A stretch of 8,163 nt of DNA from Paracoccaceae bacterium (GTDB lineage Bacteria; Pseudomonadota; Alphaproteobacteria; Rhodobacterales; Rhodobacteraceae), in NCBI GenBank assembly GCA_030625695.1, contig DAOUQK010000155.1:1-8163 (forward strand), written 5' to 3'. The notes under the pieces were generated by a model. That model worked only from the letters and a program-made list of their open reading frames with translations, did no database searches and was not told the DNA's origin. A program made the position numbers and the translations under genes. Shown here in pieces: positions 1-6,422 of the stretch (within the stretch, counting starts at the first letter, position 1; every line of letters starts with the position of its first letter).

Positions 1-159
1 CATCAGCATCGCGCCAAAGAACACGAATGACCAGATCACCCGATGGGCCAGCACCTCATGCGCCGGAATATGCGCCAACACTTTGAAGAAGATCGGCGAC
101 AGGCCCCAGATGGTGCAGGCGGCGGTCACTGCCAACAGGCCTTTTCGTGACTCATTCAT
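1..159 (-). CDS. rarD: RarD-family EamA permease, N-terminal fragment
   Basis: Reverse-strand reading from an ATG at 159 gives 53 codons that run off the left edge, so only the N-terminus is present. The peptide begins MNESRKGLLAVTAACTIWGL and continues with SPIFFKVLAHIPAHEVLAHR and VIWSFVFFGAML. This matches the start of RarD proteins, where a first membrane helix with IWG is followed by a PAxEVLxHRxIWS signature. RarD belongs to the EamA (drug/metabolite transporter) superfamily of about ten-helix inner-membrane permeases; its substrate is poorly defined (the name came from chloramphenicol resistance). Helix 1 spans roughly residues 6-25 and helix 2 begins near residue 43. No convincing Shine-Dalgarno precedes the ATG (the upstream bases read ATATCCCCCTA), but the N-terminus fits the family so well that the start is likely right. 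It lies downstream of sodB on the same strand, separated from it by a terminator, so it is probably transcribed separately. Confidence 0.85.
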   Translation of the reverse strand, partial: MNESRKGLLAVTAACTIWGLSPIFFKVLAHIPAHEVLAHRVIWSFVFFGAMLM

Positions 160-199
160 TAGGGGGATATGTCAGATAGATACAAGGCAGAGCATAGGA

Positions 200-233
200 A
201 AAGGCCCGCAAGTTGATATATTTGCAGGCCTTT
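200..233 (-). terminator. Intrinsic terminator of sodB
   Basis: Twelve-base arms at 200-211 and 222-233 surround a 10-base AT-rich loop. Read as minus-strand RNA the arms are AAAGGCCUGCAA and UUGCGGGCCUUU, pairing along their whole length with one G-U wobble, and followed by a short run of U (four, counting the end of the stem). On the plus strand the same position would be a C/A mismatch, which favours the minus direction. It sits 31 bases past the sodB stop codon and before rarD. The short U-tract makes efficiency uncertain. Confidence 0.75.
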
Positions 234-264
234 CAGATATTTACATTGCCACGCCACGCCGGAA

Positions 265-864
265 TTACATCCGCGAGGCGACGTTTTCCCAGTTGACCAG
301 ATTATCAAGGAAATTGGTCAGGTAGACCGGGCGCTTGTTACGGAAATCAATGTAATAGGAATGCTCCCACACATCACAGCCCAGCAAAGCGGTCTGGCCG
401 AAACATAGCGGATTGACGCCGTTTTCGGTCTTGGTCACCGACAGTGATCCGTCAGCGTTTTTGACCAGCCAGCACCAGCCAGAGCCAAACTGACCGGCAC
501 CGGCGGCGGCGAAGGCCGATTTGAAATCAGCAACCGAGCCAAAGTTGTCGTTGATCGCGCTTTCCAGTTCGGACGGCATTGCAGATGAACCGGGGCTCAT
601 CATTTCCCAGAACTGGTTATGGTTCCACAACTGGCTGATATTGTTGAAAATACCGTTTTGCGCCACAGAGTCCGCATTGTAGGTGCCGGTGATGATATCC
701 TCAAGCGACTTACCAGCCCATTCGGTGCCTTCAATCAGCTTGTTACCATTGGTGACGTAGGCATTGTGGTGCAGATCATGGTGGTATTCCATGGTTTCGG
801 CCGACATGCCATTTGCGGCCAGCGCGTCATGGGCATAAGGAAGATCGGGAAGTTCAAAAGCCAT
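265..864 (-). CDS. sodB: Superoxide dismutase, Fe type
   Basis: Cytoplasmic superoxide dismutase, converting superoxide to O2 and H2O2. The 199-residue protein has the usual length and no signal peptide. Metal ligands by family alignment are His28 (in EYHHDLHH), His82 (in QLWNHNQFW), Asp164 and His168 (in DVWEHSYY). Gln78, four residues before His82, corresponds to the outer-sphere Gln69 of E. coli SodB and marks the Fe rather than Mn type; metal choice cannot be proven from sequence. The N-terminus MAFELPDLPYAHDAL is the classic one. The ATG at 864 is preceded by AGGGGG about five bases upstream; an in-frame extension to 930 has a non-conserved N-terminus and is rejected. A small inverted repeat, CTGTAAAACAG at 874-884, abuts the ribosome binding site. 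It is probably monocistronic or cotranscribed with the small exported protein gene 115 bases upstream, and it ends at the terminator at 200-233. Confidence 0.95.
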   Translation of the reverse strand: MAFELPDLPYAHDALAANGMSAETMEYHHDLHHNAYVTNGNKLIEGTEWAGKSLEDIITGTYNADSVAQNGIFNNISQLWNHNQFWEMMSPGSSAMPSELESAINDNFGSVADFKSAFAAAGAGQFGSGWCWLVKNADGSLSVTKTENGVNPLCFGQTALLGCDVWEHSYYIDFRNKRPVYLTNFLDNLVNWENVASRM

Positions 865-900
865 CTTGGCCCCCTGTTTTACAGTTCGCGTTATCGTCGA

Positions 901-930
901 TACATGCGGTGCGAAAGGGGGGCAGGTCAA
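901..930 (-). promoter_or_regulatory. Possible sodB promoter
   Basis: On the minus strand a TTGACC hexamer (930-925) is a 5/6 match to the sigma-70 -35 box. Eighteen bases further lies CATGTA (906-901), a poor -10 candidate. Only the -35 element is persuasive; the placement agrees with a 5' leader of about 30 bases before the sodB ATG. Inference from motif only. Confidence 0.3.
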
Positions 931-935
931 GGGCG

Positions 936-961
936 CAGTTGGTAAATCCGACAGTTGGTAA
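936..961 (-). repeat. Tandem direct repeat upstream of sodB
   Basis: The ten-base word CAGTTGGTAA occurs at 936-945 and again at 952-961, a 16-base period. On the minus strand this reads TTACCAACTG, six bases, TTACCAACTG, ending five bases before the candidate -35 box TTGACC. The arrangement resembles tandem activator or repressor half-sites. The repeat is directly visible; the regulatory role is inferred. Confidence 0.5.
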
Positions 962-979
962 CGTTGCGCATCCCCGCAG

Positions 980-1402
980 CTATTTATCTTTCAGTACCTT
1001 GCATTTCCCCCGGCCCCGCATCAAATCATTGTCATATCCGGCCAAGATGGCAGAGATCGACAAAGTCCGCTGGCCTGTATGCAATACAGCGGAATACAGT
1101 ACCAAGCCGTCGCTTCTGGAATTGGAAAGCGGGACACCATCCAGTTCCCAGGTCAACTTGTAGGAATTTTTGTCACGGACTTTCAATTCAACCGCAATAG
1201 GCGCTTTGTTTACATGCATTATGTAACTATCCACGACGATGGCCCTATCATCGCCCTCATTGAACGAGACAACAACGCGCGATGGAATAAAGCCGCTGGA
1301 GGAAAACGATTTGATGTCGCAATCATAAACCAACGCCTGCGCTGTTGTGGCCAGTATGATAAACATCGCACCGGGCAGAATTTTGCAGAATTGTTTGAGC
1401 AT
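980..1402 (-). CDS. Small exported protein, function unknown
   Basis: A 140-residue protein that I cannot assign to a named family. The first 23 residues form a signal peptide: a basic start (MLKQFCK), a hydrophobic core (GAMFIILATT) and a signal-peptidase I site after AQA. The mature part is about 117 residues, rich in beta-prone stretches (SRVVVSF, AIVVDSYIMHV, YKLTWELDG), with just two cysteines, Cys28 and Cys134, near its two ends. These could form one disulfide closing a small periplasmic beta domain; that is inference. The ATG at 1402 follows GGGGG with nine bases spacing. GC is about 50% in the lines I counted, lower than the sox genes. It lies between soxG (122 bases upstream) and sodB (115 bases downstream), all on the same strand, and has its own possible promoter. 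A signal peptide plus a good ribosome binding site make it a likely real gene. Confidence 0.75.
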   Translation of the reverse strand: MLKQFCKILPGAMFIILATTAQALVYDCDIKSFSSSGFIPSRVVVSFNEGDDRAIVVDSYIMHVNKAPIAVELKVRDKNSYKLTWELDGVPLSNSRSDGLVLYSAVLHTGQRTLSISAILAGYDNDLMRGRGKCKVLKDK

Positions 1403-1454
1403 TTCAATATACCCCCGTCAAAAGTGCAATGACAGGGTACTCCTGAAAACTAGG

Positions 1455-1483
1455 AATATCAATGAATACAGGCTTTTCGGCAA
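1455..1483 (-). promoter_or_regulatory. Possible promoter for the exported protein gene
   Basis: Minus-strand TTGCCG (1483-1478), a 17-base spacer and GATATT (1460-1455) give 4/6 matches to both sigma-70 boxes. They are located about 50 bases before the ATG at 1402 and lie in the intergenic region after soxG. No strong intrinsic terminator was seen between soxG and this gene (only a 4-bp GGGT/ACCC hairpin at 1489-1500), so readthrough from the sox operon is also possible. Confidence 0.3.
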
Positions 1484-1523
1484 TTAATGGGTGTTAACCC
1501 TGACAATTATAGACTTTACCACT

Positions 1524-2120
1524 TTAATATACCCCAACCTGCGACCCGGGCTGCGCTGCGATTTTAAGCAGATCAAAAACATACTGCGCGACCGAGCGGA
1601 AACAGATGATATAGATGTCTTCACTGTCGTCCATCCAGAACGCCGCCGCAACCTGTGCCATTCGCGTGCGTCGGAACATGCCGGGTTTGAACGCGCCGGG
1701 CGACATGTCGACGGGGCACAGCTTGGCCAGAACCTCACGCGCGGCGGTGCCACCAGAGACGCGAAACATCGCCCGCGCATCCGATACGTTGACAGCCAGC
1801 GCATGGGTCTTGCCCAGTTTGGTGGTCAGCGCCATAAGCTGCGCCTCGACCTTGTCGTAGGGGCATAAGACCAGCACTTCGTCTGGCGACATCCAGCACA
1901 CACCGTTTCGGTCAGCCACACTGATCGCGACTTCGGCCATGCCCATTTTTGGCATTTTGCCGTCTCTCCCATCTCTGCCTCCGGCGGTGCGCGCGCCAGC
2001 GATCAGAGGTTTTGAGGTCAGGTCACCGCGCAGGGTTATCATGCCTTGCAGGCCGCATTCTTCGACCTCGGCGAAACCGGTGAATTGAGCGTGATTAAGG
2101 GCGCTGATCGCATCAGACAT
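1524..2120 (-). CDS. soxG: Sarcosine oxidase gamma subunit
   Basis: A 198-residue protein, the small GcvT-like gamma subunit of heterotetrameric sarcosine oxidase, a structural partner in the cytoplasmic SoxBDAG complex. Recognised from family features: an opening with FAEVEECGLQGMITLRGDL, a central WMSPDEVLVLCP segment, a VNVSDARAMFRVSG motif, and a C-terminal stretch around FWMDDSEDIYIICFRSVAQY. The segment GGRDGRDGK (around residues 46-54) looks like a short glycine-rich loop. The ATG at 2118-2120 overlaps the end of soxA by eight bases, and AGGGGAG lies about eight bases upstream, inside the soxA coding sequence. A longer in-frame reading to 2231 lies wholly within soxA and has no family similarity. 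The overlap implies translational coupling to soxA. It is the last gene of the sox operon. Confidence 0.93.
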   Translation of the reverse strand: MSDAISALNHAQFTGFAEVEECGLQGMITLRGDLTSKPLIAGARTAGGRDGRDGKMPKMGMAEVAISVADRNGVCWMSPDEVLVLCPYDKVEAQLMALTTKLGKTHALAVNVSDARAMFRVSGGTAAREVLAKLCPVDMSPGAFKPGMFRRTRMAQVAAAFWMDDSEDIYIICFRSVAQYVFDLLKIAAQPGSQVGVY

Positions 2121-5100
2121 TTTGTTTCTCCCCTTCGGGGTCAAAAAACACCGGGTTGACGATGGTTGCATGGGTGACCTTGCCGTCGATCCCGGGGAAT
2201 TCCAGCACCTCGCCCATCCGGTCGGGTCCATGGTGGACCAGCCCCATGGCGATGCCTTTGTTCAAAGTGGGTGAGTGATAGGTCGACGTGACCCTTCCTT
2301 GCGTCATCCTCTGACCATTGGCATTCACCCCCTGCGCCGTCGCATAAGCGCCATCCGGCAAGGTGGAGCCGTCGGTGGTTTCCAGCCCGACCAATTGCCA
2401 ACGATCAGTGTCGGTCATGGCCATCCGCGCATGGGCACGCTTGCCCAGATAGTCGTCCTTCTTTTTGGATATCGCCCAGTGCAGGCCAAGGTCCTGGGGA
2501 ATGACCGTGCCATCGGATTCGTCGCCAATCATGATGAACCCCTTTTCAGCCCGCATGATATGCAACGCCTCGGTGCCATAGGGCATGACGCCAAATTCCT
2601 GGCCCGCCGCCATCAGCGCATCCCAGAAAGCGCGGCCCTGCGAGGCAGCAACGGCAATTTCAAAGCTGAGTTCGCCTGAGAATGAAATCCGGTAAACCCG
2701 TGCATTGAACCCGCCAATCACCCCGTCGGCCCACCCCATAAAGGACAGCGCATCGGCGGATACATCCATGCCGCCCAGCTTTTCCAATACCTTTCGGGCA
2801 TTGGGGCCAACCACGCCAATTTGGGCATATTGCTCGGTCAGGTTGGCGACGTAAACCTGCCAGTCCCACCATTCGGTTTGCAACCATTCTTCCATCAAAC
2901 CGTGGATACGGTCGGCACCACCCGTAGTGGTGTGGCAGAGGAAGGTATCATCGTCGATCCGCGCCACCACGCCGTCATCTATCAGAAAGCCGTTTTCGGA
3001 ACACATTAGTCCGTAACGGCAGCGTCCGGGTTTCAGGCTCGACATCATGTTGGTGTAGAGCATGTCCAGGAATTTCCCGGCATCAGGGCCTTTGACCAAC
3101 AGCTTACCGAGCGAAGAAGCATCAAGCAAACCAAGGTGTTGGCGGGTGTTGTTCACCTCGCGCGTAACCGCGTCATGGGTAGTTTCACCGTGGCGTGGAA
3201 AGGCATAGGGGCGACGCCAGTGGCCGACTGGTTCAAAGTCGGCATTGTTGGCCTCGTGCCATTCGTGCATCGGCGTGCGCCTGATGGGCTGGAAAATCTC
3301 GTCGCGGGCTTCGCCGCCAATGCTGCCCATTGAAATCGGCGTGTATGGCGGGCGGAAGGTGGTGGTGCCAACGGTTGGAATATCTGCATTAAGTGCATTA
3401 GCAAGGGTTGCGAGGCCATTGATATTGCTTAGTTTACCCTGATCTGTGGCCATGCCAAGGGTGGTGTACCGTTTGGTGTGCTCAACGCTTTCATAGCCTT
3501 CGCGCGCGGCCAGTTGCACGTCCGACACTTTTACATCGTTCTGAAAATCCAGCCAGGTTTTCATCCGCAGACTGTAACGGGCATTGCGCGGCATCAACCA
3601 GACCGGTTCTAATGGGGCCTCATCAGCCGCCACGCTTTGCGGCGTGGCTTGCTTCTTCGGTTTGAACCCGGCTTCCTTGGCGGCTGCCTTACCGGCAGAT
3701 ATGGCGTCTCTCAGGATGTCGCCAAGGCCCATGTGCCCATTGGCGCAGCCTGCAACCGAGGTAAAACCCGACCCGTCCGACCCGGTGGGCGGACGCGTGG
3801 CATCGGGGCGGAAATGCGCGAGGTCACGGTCCCAGGTGAGTTTACCGCCGCAATGGGACCACAGGTGCACAACTGGTGACCAGCCACCCGACATGGCGAC
3901 AGCATCGCAAGCCAGTTCCTCCAACGCGCCACCGCTGCCATCCTGGGCGCAGATATGAACCTTTTTGACCCGCTTGCCGCCGGTCACTTTGGCGATTCCA
4001 CGACCCGGGTCGATGCGAATGCCAATGTCACGGGCCTCTTGCATCAACGCACCACCTCCGGCGGGGCGGGCATCAAGGATACGCAGCACGTTGACGCCGA
4101 CTTTGTGCAGGCAAATGGCGGTGCGATAAGCGTCGTCATTGTTGGTGACAACGACGATGCGCTGACCGATGGTGACACCGTGGTTGACCAGATAATCGCG
4201 CATTGCCGAAGCCAGCATGACGCCGGGCACATCATTGCCGGCAAAGCTTAGCGGGCGTTCGATCGCTCCGGTGGCGGTGATGATCCGTGTGGCGCGGATA
4301 CGCCACAGGCGGTGGCGCGGGCCGTCTGTGCCGGGGGTGTGATCCGTCAGGCGTTGATAGCCGGTGGCATAGCCATGGTCGTAGATACCAGCACCCATAC
4401 AGCGGGTGAGCATCGTCACGTTAGGCATTGATTCCAATTCAGAAACCAGTTCGTCCACAAAGGTGTCCACAGGTTTGTCATCAACGTGCCCGCCATCGAC
4501 CGGCGCGCGTCCGCCCCAATGTGCGGTCTGTTCAAGCAACAGCACCTTGGCACCCGAGCGGGCCGCTGAATATGCGCTTTGCAAGCCTGCGATACCGCCG
4601 CCGATCACCAGCACGTCGGCAAAGGCATAGAAATGTTCGTAGGTGTCGGCATCTTTGTCTGTCGGAGCCTGCCCGAGGCCGGCCGACATGCGGATGAAAG
4701 GTTCGTAGACGTGTTTCCAGAAGGCACGCGGGTACATGAACATTTTGTAGTAGAACCCTGCCGGCAGGAAGCGCGAGAGATAGGTGTTCACGGCGCCGAT
4801 GTCATGCTCAAGGCTGGGCCAGTGGTTTTGCGAGCGTGCTTGCAGACCGCCAAACAGTTCAGTCGTGGTGGCGCGTTGGTTGGGCTCGAACCGTGCGCCT
4901 GTGCCCAGCCCCATCAGCGCGTTGGGTTCTTCGGCACCTGAGGCGACCACACCGCGTGGACGGTGGTATTTGAACGAGCGGCCCATCAGCATCTGGTCAC
5001 TGGCCAGCAAGGCCGAGGCCAGGGTGTCGCCATGGAAGCCGGACAGGGATTGACCGTTGAAGGTGAATTTCACCGGGGTGTTGCGGTCGATCAGGCGGCC

Positions 5101-5124
5101 ATGTTGGGCTATGCGGGTGCTCAT
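2113..5124 (-). CDS. soxA: Sarcosine oxidase alpha subunit
   Basis: A 1003-residue protein of the usual alpha-subunit length. The complex oxidises sarcosine to glycine with O2 as acceptor; the alpha subunit binds NAD and carries the folate domain that receives the one-carbon unit as 5,10-methylenetetrahydrofolate. Domains in order: a beta-grasp ferredoxin-like fold at about 15-100 (GDTLASALLASDQMLMGRSF, HRPRG), a Rossmann nucleotide-binding core with GGGIAG at 175-180 and a distal SVAGCANG at 457-464, then a GcvT/aminomethyltransferase-like C-terminal region from about 615 to 1000. The joint between the halves carries GEARDEIF and RRTPMHEWHE. The ATG at 5122-5124 gives the standard N-terminus MSTRIAQHGRLIDR. 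AAAGG lies nine bases upstream, a modest site. A reading extended to 5322 runs into soxD and is rejected. It starts 71 bases after soxD, an unusually loose, G-free C-rich gap for this operon, and overlaps soxG at its end. Confidence 0.96.
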   Translation of the reverse strand: MSTRIAQHGRLIDRNTPVKFTFNGQSLSGFHGDTLASALLASDQMLMGRSFKYHRPRGVVASGAEEPNALMGLGTGARFEPNQRATTTELFGGLQARSQNHWPSLEHDIGAVNTYLSRFLPAGFYYKMFMYPRAFWKHVYEPFIRMSAGLGQAPTDKDADTYEHFYAFADVLVIGGGIAGLQSAYSAARSGAKVLLLEQTAHWGGRAPVDGGHVDDKPVDTFVDELVSELESMPNVTMLTRCMGAGIYDHGYATGYQRLTDHTPGTDGPRHRLWRIRATRIITATGAIERPLSFAGNDVPGVMLASAMRDYLVNHGVTIGQRIVVVTNNDDAYRTAICLHKVGVNVLRILDARPAGGGALMQEARDIGIRIDPGRGIAKVTGGKRVKKVHICAQDGSGGALEELACDAVAMSGGWSPVVHLWSHCGGKLTWDRDLAHFRPDATRPPTGSDGSGFTSVAGCANGHMGLGDILRDAISAGKAAAKEAGFKPKKQATPQSVAADEAPLEPVWLMPRNARYSLRMKTWLDFQNDVKVSDVQLAAREGYESVEHTKRYTTLGMATDQGKLSNINGLATLANALNADIPTVGTTTFRPPYTPISMGSIGGEARDEIFQPIRRTPMHEWHEANNADFEPVGHWRRPYAFPRHGETTHDAVTREVNNTRQHLGLLDASSLGKLLVKGPDAGKFLDMLYTNMMSSLKPGRCRYGLMCSENGFLIDDGVVARIDDDTFLCHTTTGGADRIHGLMEEWLQTEWWDWQVYVANLTEQYAQIGVVGPNARKVLEKLGGMDVSADALSFMGWADGVIGGFNARVYRISFSGELSFEIAVAASQGRAFWDALMAAGQEFGVMPYGTEALHIMRAEKGFIMIGDESDGTVIPQDLGLHWAISKKKDDYLGKRAHARMAMTDTDRWQLVGLETTDGSTLPDGAYATAQGVNANGQRMTQGRVTSTYHSPTLNKGIAMGLVHHGPDRMGEVLEFPGIDGKVTHATIVNPVFFDPEGEKQNV
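2130..2140 (-). promoter_or_regulatory. Hairpin covering the soxG ribosome binding site
   Basis: As minus-strand RNA these bases read CCCCGAAGGGG, a perfect 4-bp GC stem with a three-base loop. Its 3' arm is the core of the soxG Shine-Dalgarno (AAGGGGAG). The structure lies within the last codons of soxA, so ribosomes finishing soxA would open it. The stem is visible in sequence; its function as a coupling device is inferred. Confidence 0.3.
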
Positions 5125-5135
5125 GTTTAGGAGCC

Positions 5136-5173
5136 TTTGTGTGGGGGTGGGGTGGGAATTTGAGTTTATTTTG
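5136..5173 (-). promoter_or_regulatory. C-rich, G-free leader between soxD and soxA
   Basis: The 38-base minus-strand transcript across this stretch contains no G and 17 C (hand count), including CCCACCCCACCCCC just before the soxA Shine-Dalgarno. A C-over-G bubble in unstructured RNA is typical of Rho-utilisation sites. Here it lies between two cistrons of one operon, where it could adjust soxA expression when translation falters. Composition is seen; function is inferred. Confidence 0.2.
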
Positions 5174-5195
5174 CGAGATGAAGCAGGGGTGCGGG

Positions 5196-5513
5196 TTAAA
5201 TATTCCAGCCGGGGCGTTTTTTGGCGATGATATCGAGCACTTGTTTTGGCGGGGCGAGGGTTTGGGCCTTGTATGTGGCGTAAACCTCGAGCGTGTCGGT
5301 GGCGCGGGCGGCGTGGAACCATTTTCCGCAGCCTGAGGCGTGGCGCCAGCGTTCGAAATGCACGCCGCGTGGGTTTTTGCGGCTGAACAGGTAAGATTTG
5401 AAGTCATCGTCGGTTGAGCCGGGGCCATGGCGGGCAAGATGTGCCTCGCCGCCCGGTGCGAATTCGGTTTCTTCGCCTTTGACGCCGCAGTAGGGGCAAT
5501 GGAGGATCAGCAT
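5196..5513 (-). CDS. soxD: Sarcosine oxidase delta subunit (zinc-binding)
   Basis: A 105-residue protein, the zinc-containing delta subunit that stabilises the SoxBDAG tetramer. The start MLILHCPYCG carries the first half of the zinc site (Cys6, Cys9), and RHASGCGKWF carries His58 and Cys62. This CxxC...HxxxC pattern matches the known zinc ligands of the Corynebacterium enzyme (Cys6, Cys9, His59, Cys63 as I recall them). Other family marks are FAPGGEAHLARHGP, DDDFKSYLFSRKNPRG and the RATDTLEVYATYKA stretch. The ATG at 5511-5513 follows AAGGA with seven bases spacing; an in-frame extension to 5558 overlaps the preceding gene and lacks conservation. It begins ten bases after the TfoX-domain gene, whereas in the usual operon it follows soxB directly. 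Confidence 0.94.
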   Translation of the reverse strand: MLILHCPYCGVKGEETEFAPGGEAHLARHGPGSTDDDFKSYLFSRKNPRGVHFERWRHASGCGKWFHAARATDTLEVYATYKAQTLAPPKQVLDIIAKKRPGWNI

Positions 5514-5523
5514 TTGGGTATCC

Positions 5524-5859
5524 TTATCCGGTGTTTTTTGGCGGCAGGCTGGCGGCATTGGTCAGCGATAGTTCGGTTAGTGTGGCGCGGACCTTGTCAT
5601 CGGTAAAGCTGCCCTCGTCCAGTTCGACCATGCCACCCATGGGGCGTCCGGTGAATGAGAGCGGGTCGGCCCCGGCGGCGAGGGCTGCGGCCTCGCGCGG
5701 CTTGCCGGGACGGTACATGGCCCCGCCTTTGTGCACACCACAGACCATGTGGCCGTTGAGCAGGAAGCACAGGCCGCCGAACATCTTCTTTTCCGAGAGG
5801 TCGGGGAGCAGGCCGAGGTCGGCGCGCATTTGGTCGGCCATTTGTTCAGAGTAGGGCAT
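5524..5859 (-). CDS. TfoX/Sxy N-terminal domain protein
   Basis: A 111-residue protein consisting only of the TfoX/Sxy N-terminal domain. The hallmark is EKKMFGGLCFLLNGHMVCGV at residues 23-42, followed by a glycine/methionine-rich part (FTGRPMGGMVELD, about 69-81). Full Sxy/TfoX competence regulators also carry a C-terminal TfoX domain, which is absent here. Such single-domain proteins are common in proteobacteria and have no established role, so a competence function should not be assumed. The ATG at 5859 overlaps the stop of the upstream membrane protein gene by one base (TAATG) with only a weak GAGG twelve bases upstream, suggesting translation by coupling. It ends ten bases before soxD. 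Its GC-rich codon use resembles the sox genes rather than the gene just upstream. Confidence 0.85.
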   Translation of the reverse strand: MPYSEQMADQMRADLGLLPDLSEKKMFGGLCFLLNGHMVCGVHKGGAMYRPGKPREAAALAAGADPLSFTGRPMGGMVELDEGSFTDDKVRATLTELSLTNAASLPPKNTG

Positions 5860-6422
5860 TAGCAGGAAGCCTCACATGACGCAAAGAATAACAAGTCACC
5901 AAATCCCCATTGAATCGTAGCGAATACTACGACCCAGATTTCGAACATTTGCGAAAACCTTTTTTGTTTCTCCACTTGGTTACTAGCACTCGTCATTTGC
6001 TCAGCGACTTCTCGTGACTTCGTTTCTGTGCTCACCCAGTCAATTTCATGGTTCTTAGGAACATCGCCGTCCAAAATCGGAACTGCCAGAGATGCAATTG
6101 CCTGTGGTATTTCTTTGCCTTCATTTTTCCATTTGTTCTCTATTGATGCCGCAAGAACAGATGTGTTCTGCAAGCTCAAATGAATGTCTCGTCTATGAAG
6201 ATTGAACATCTTACGATTCCACTGCTGATCTCTGATCAACTGAACTGGAGTGGGAGAAGCGTGGCGAACAAATGCAAAATACAAAATGGCAACAGCGACC
6301 CCGAAAGCGCCCATTCTCTGAAAGAAATCTCCGTTTCCAGTGACAGCAAAGAAGCCCGAGAATCCCAACCAAGCGGCGATTCCAACCATCCCAAAGAAAT
6401 CCGTAGCAAAAAACGACTTCAT
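5859..6422 (-). CDS. Three-helix membrane protein, function unknown, inside the sox operon
   Basis: A 187-residue protein I cannot assign to a named family. Hydrophobic helices are predicted by eye at about 9-28 (FFGMVGIAAWLGFSGFFAVT), 33-52 (FFQRMGAFGVAVAILYFAFV) and 160-181 (FEIWVVVFATIQWGFGDLLF). Between helices 2 and 3 is a charged region of about 105 residues (RDQQWNRKMFNLHRRDIH, a KWKNEGKE stretch, SREVAEQM...NQVEKQKRF), probably partly helical or coiled coil. The C-terminal helix ends in a QWGFGDLL motif and two cysteines (183, 187). The ATG at 6420-6422 shares its A with the soxB stop (TGATG), and the stop overlaps the TfoX-domain ATG (TAATG); an in-frame TTG one codon earlier is less likely. 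GC over 5881-6420 is about 45% by hand count, against about 65-68% in two sampled sox lines, suggesting later acquisition. The exact coupling argues for an expressed gene. Confidence 0.8.
   Translation of the reverse strand: MKSFFATDFFGMVGIAAWLGFSGFFAVTGNGDFFQRMGAFGVAVAILYFAFVRHASPTPVQLIRDQQWNRKMFNLHRRDIHLSLQNTSVLAASIENKWKNEGKEIPQAIASLAVPILDGDVPKNHEIDWVSTETKSREVAEQMTSASNQVEKQKRFSQMFEIWVVVFATIQWGFGDLLFFASCEASC

Noticed and set aside
1485..1505. Terminator after soxG at the GGGT/ACCC hairpin
   Set aside because: The stem is only four pairs and no U-run follows, so it does not qualify as an intrinsic terminator.
3584..3958. Plus-strand open frames opposite soxA, such as 3584-3958 and 3955-4251
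   Set aside because: They are antisense to intact SoxA, lack ribosome binding sites and resemble no protein family; GC-rich genes commonly leave such open frames.
5138..5156. G-quadruplex on the plus strand in the soxD-soxA gap
   Set aside because: Only three runs of three or more G are present, not the four needed for a standard intramolecular quadruplex.
5524..5859. Calling the TfoX-domain gene a competence regulator
   Set aside because: Only the N-terminal domain is present and the C-terminal TfoX domain is missing; stand-alone N-domain proteins have no proven competence role.
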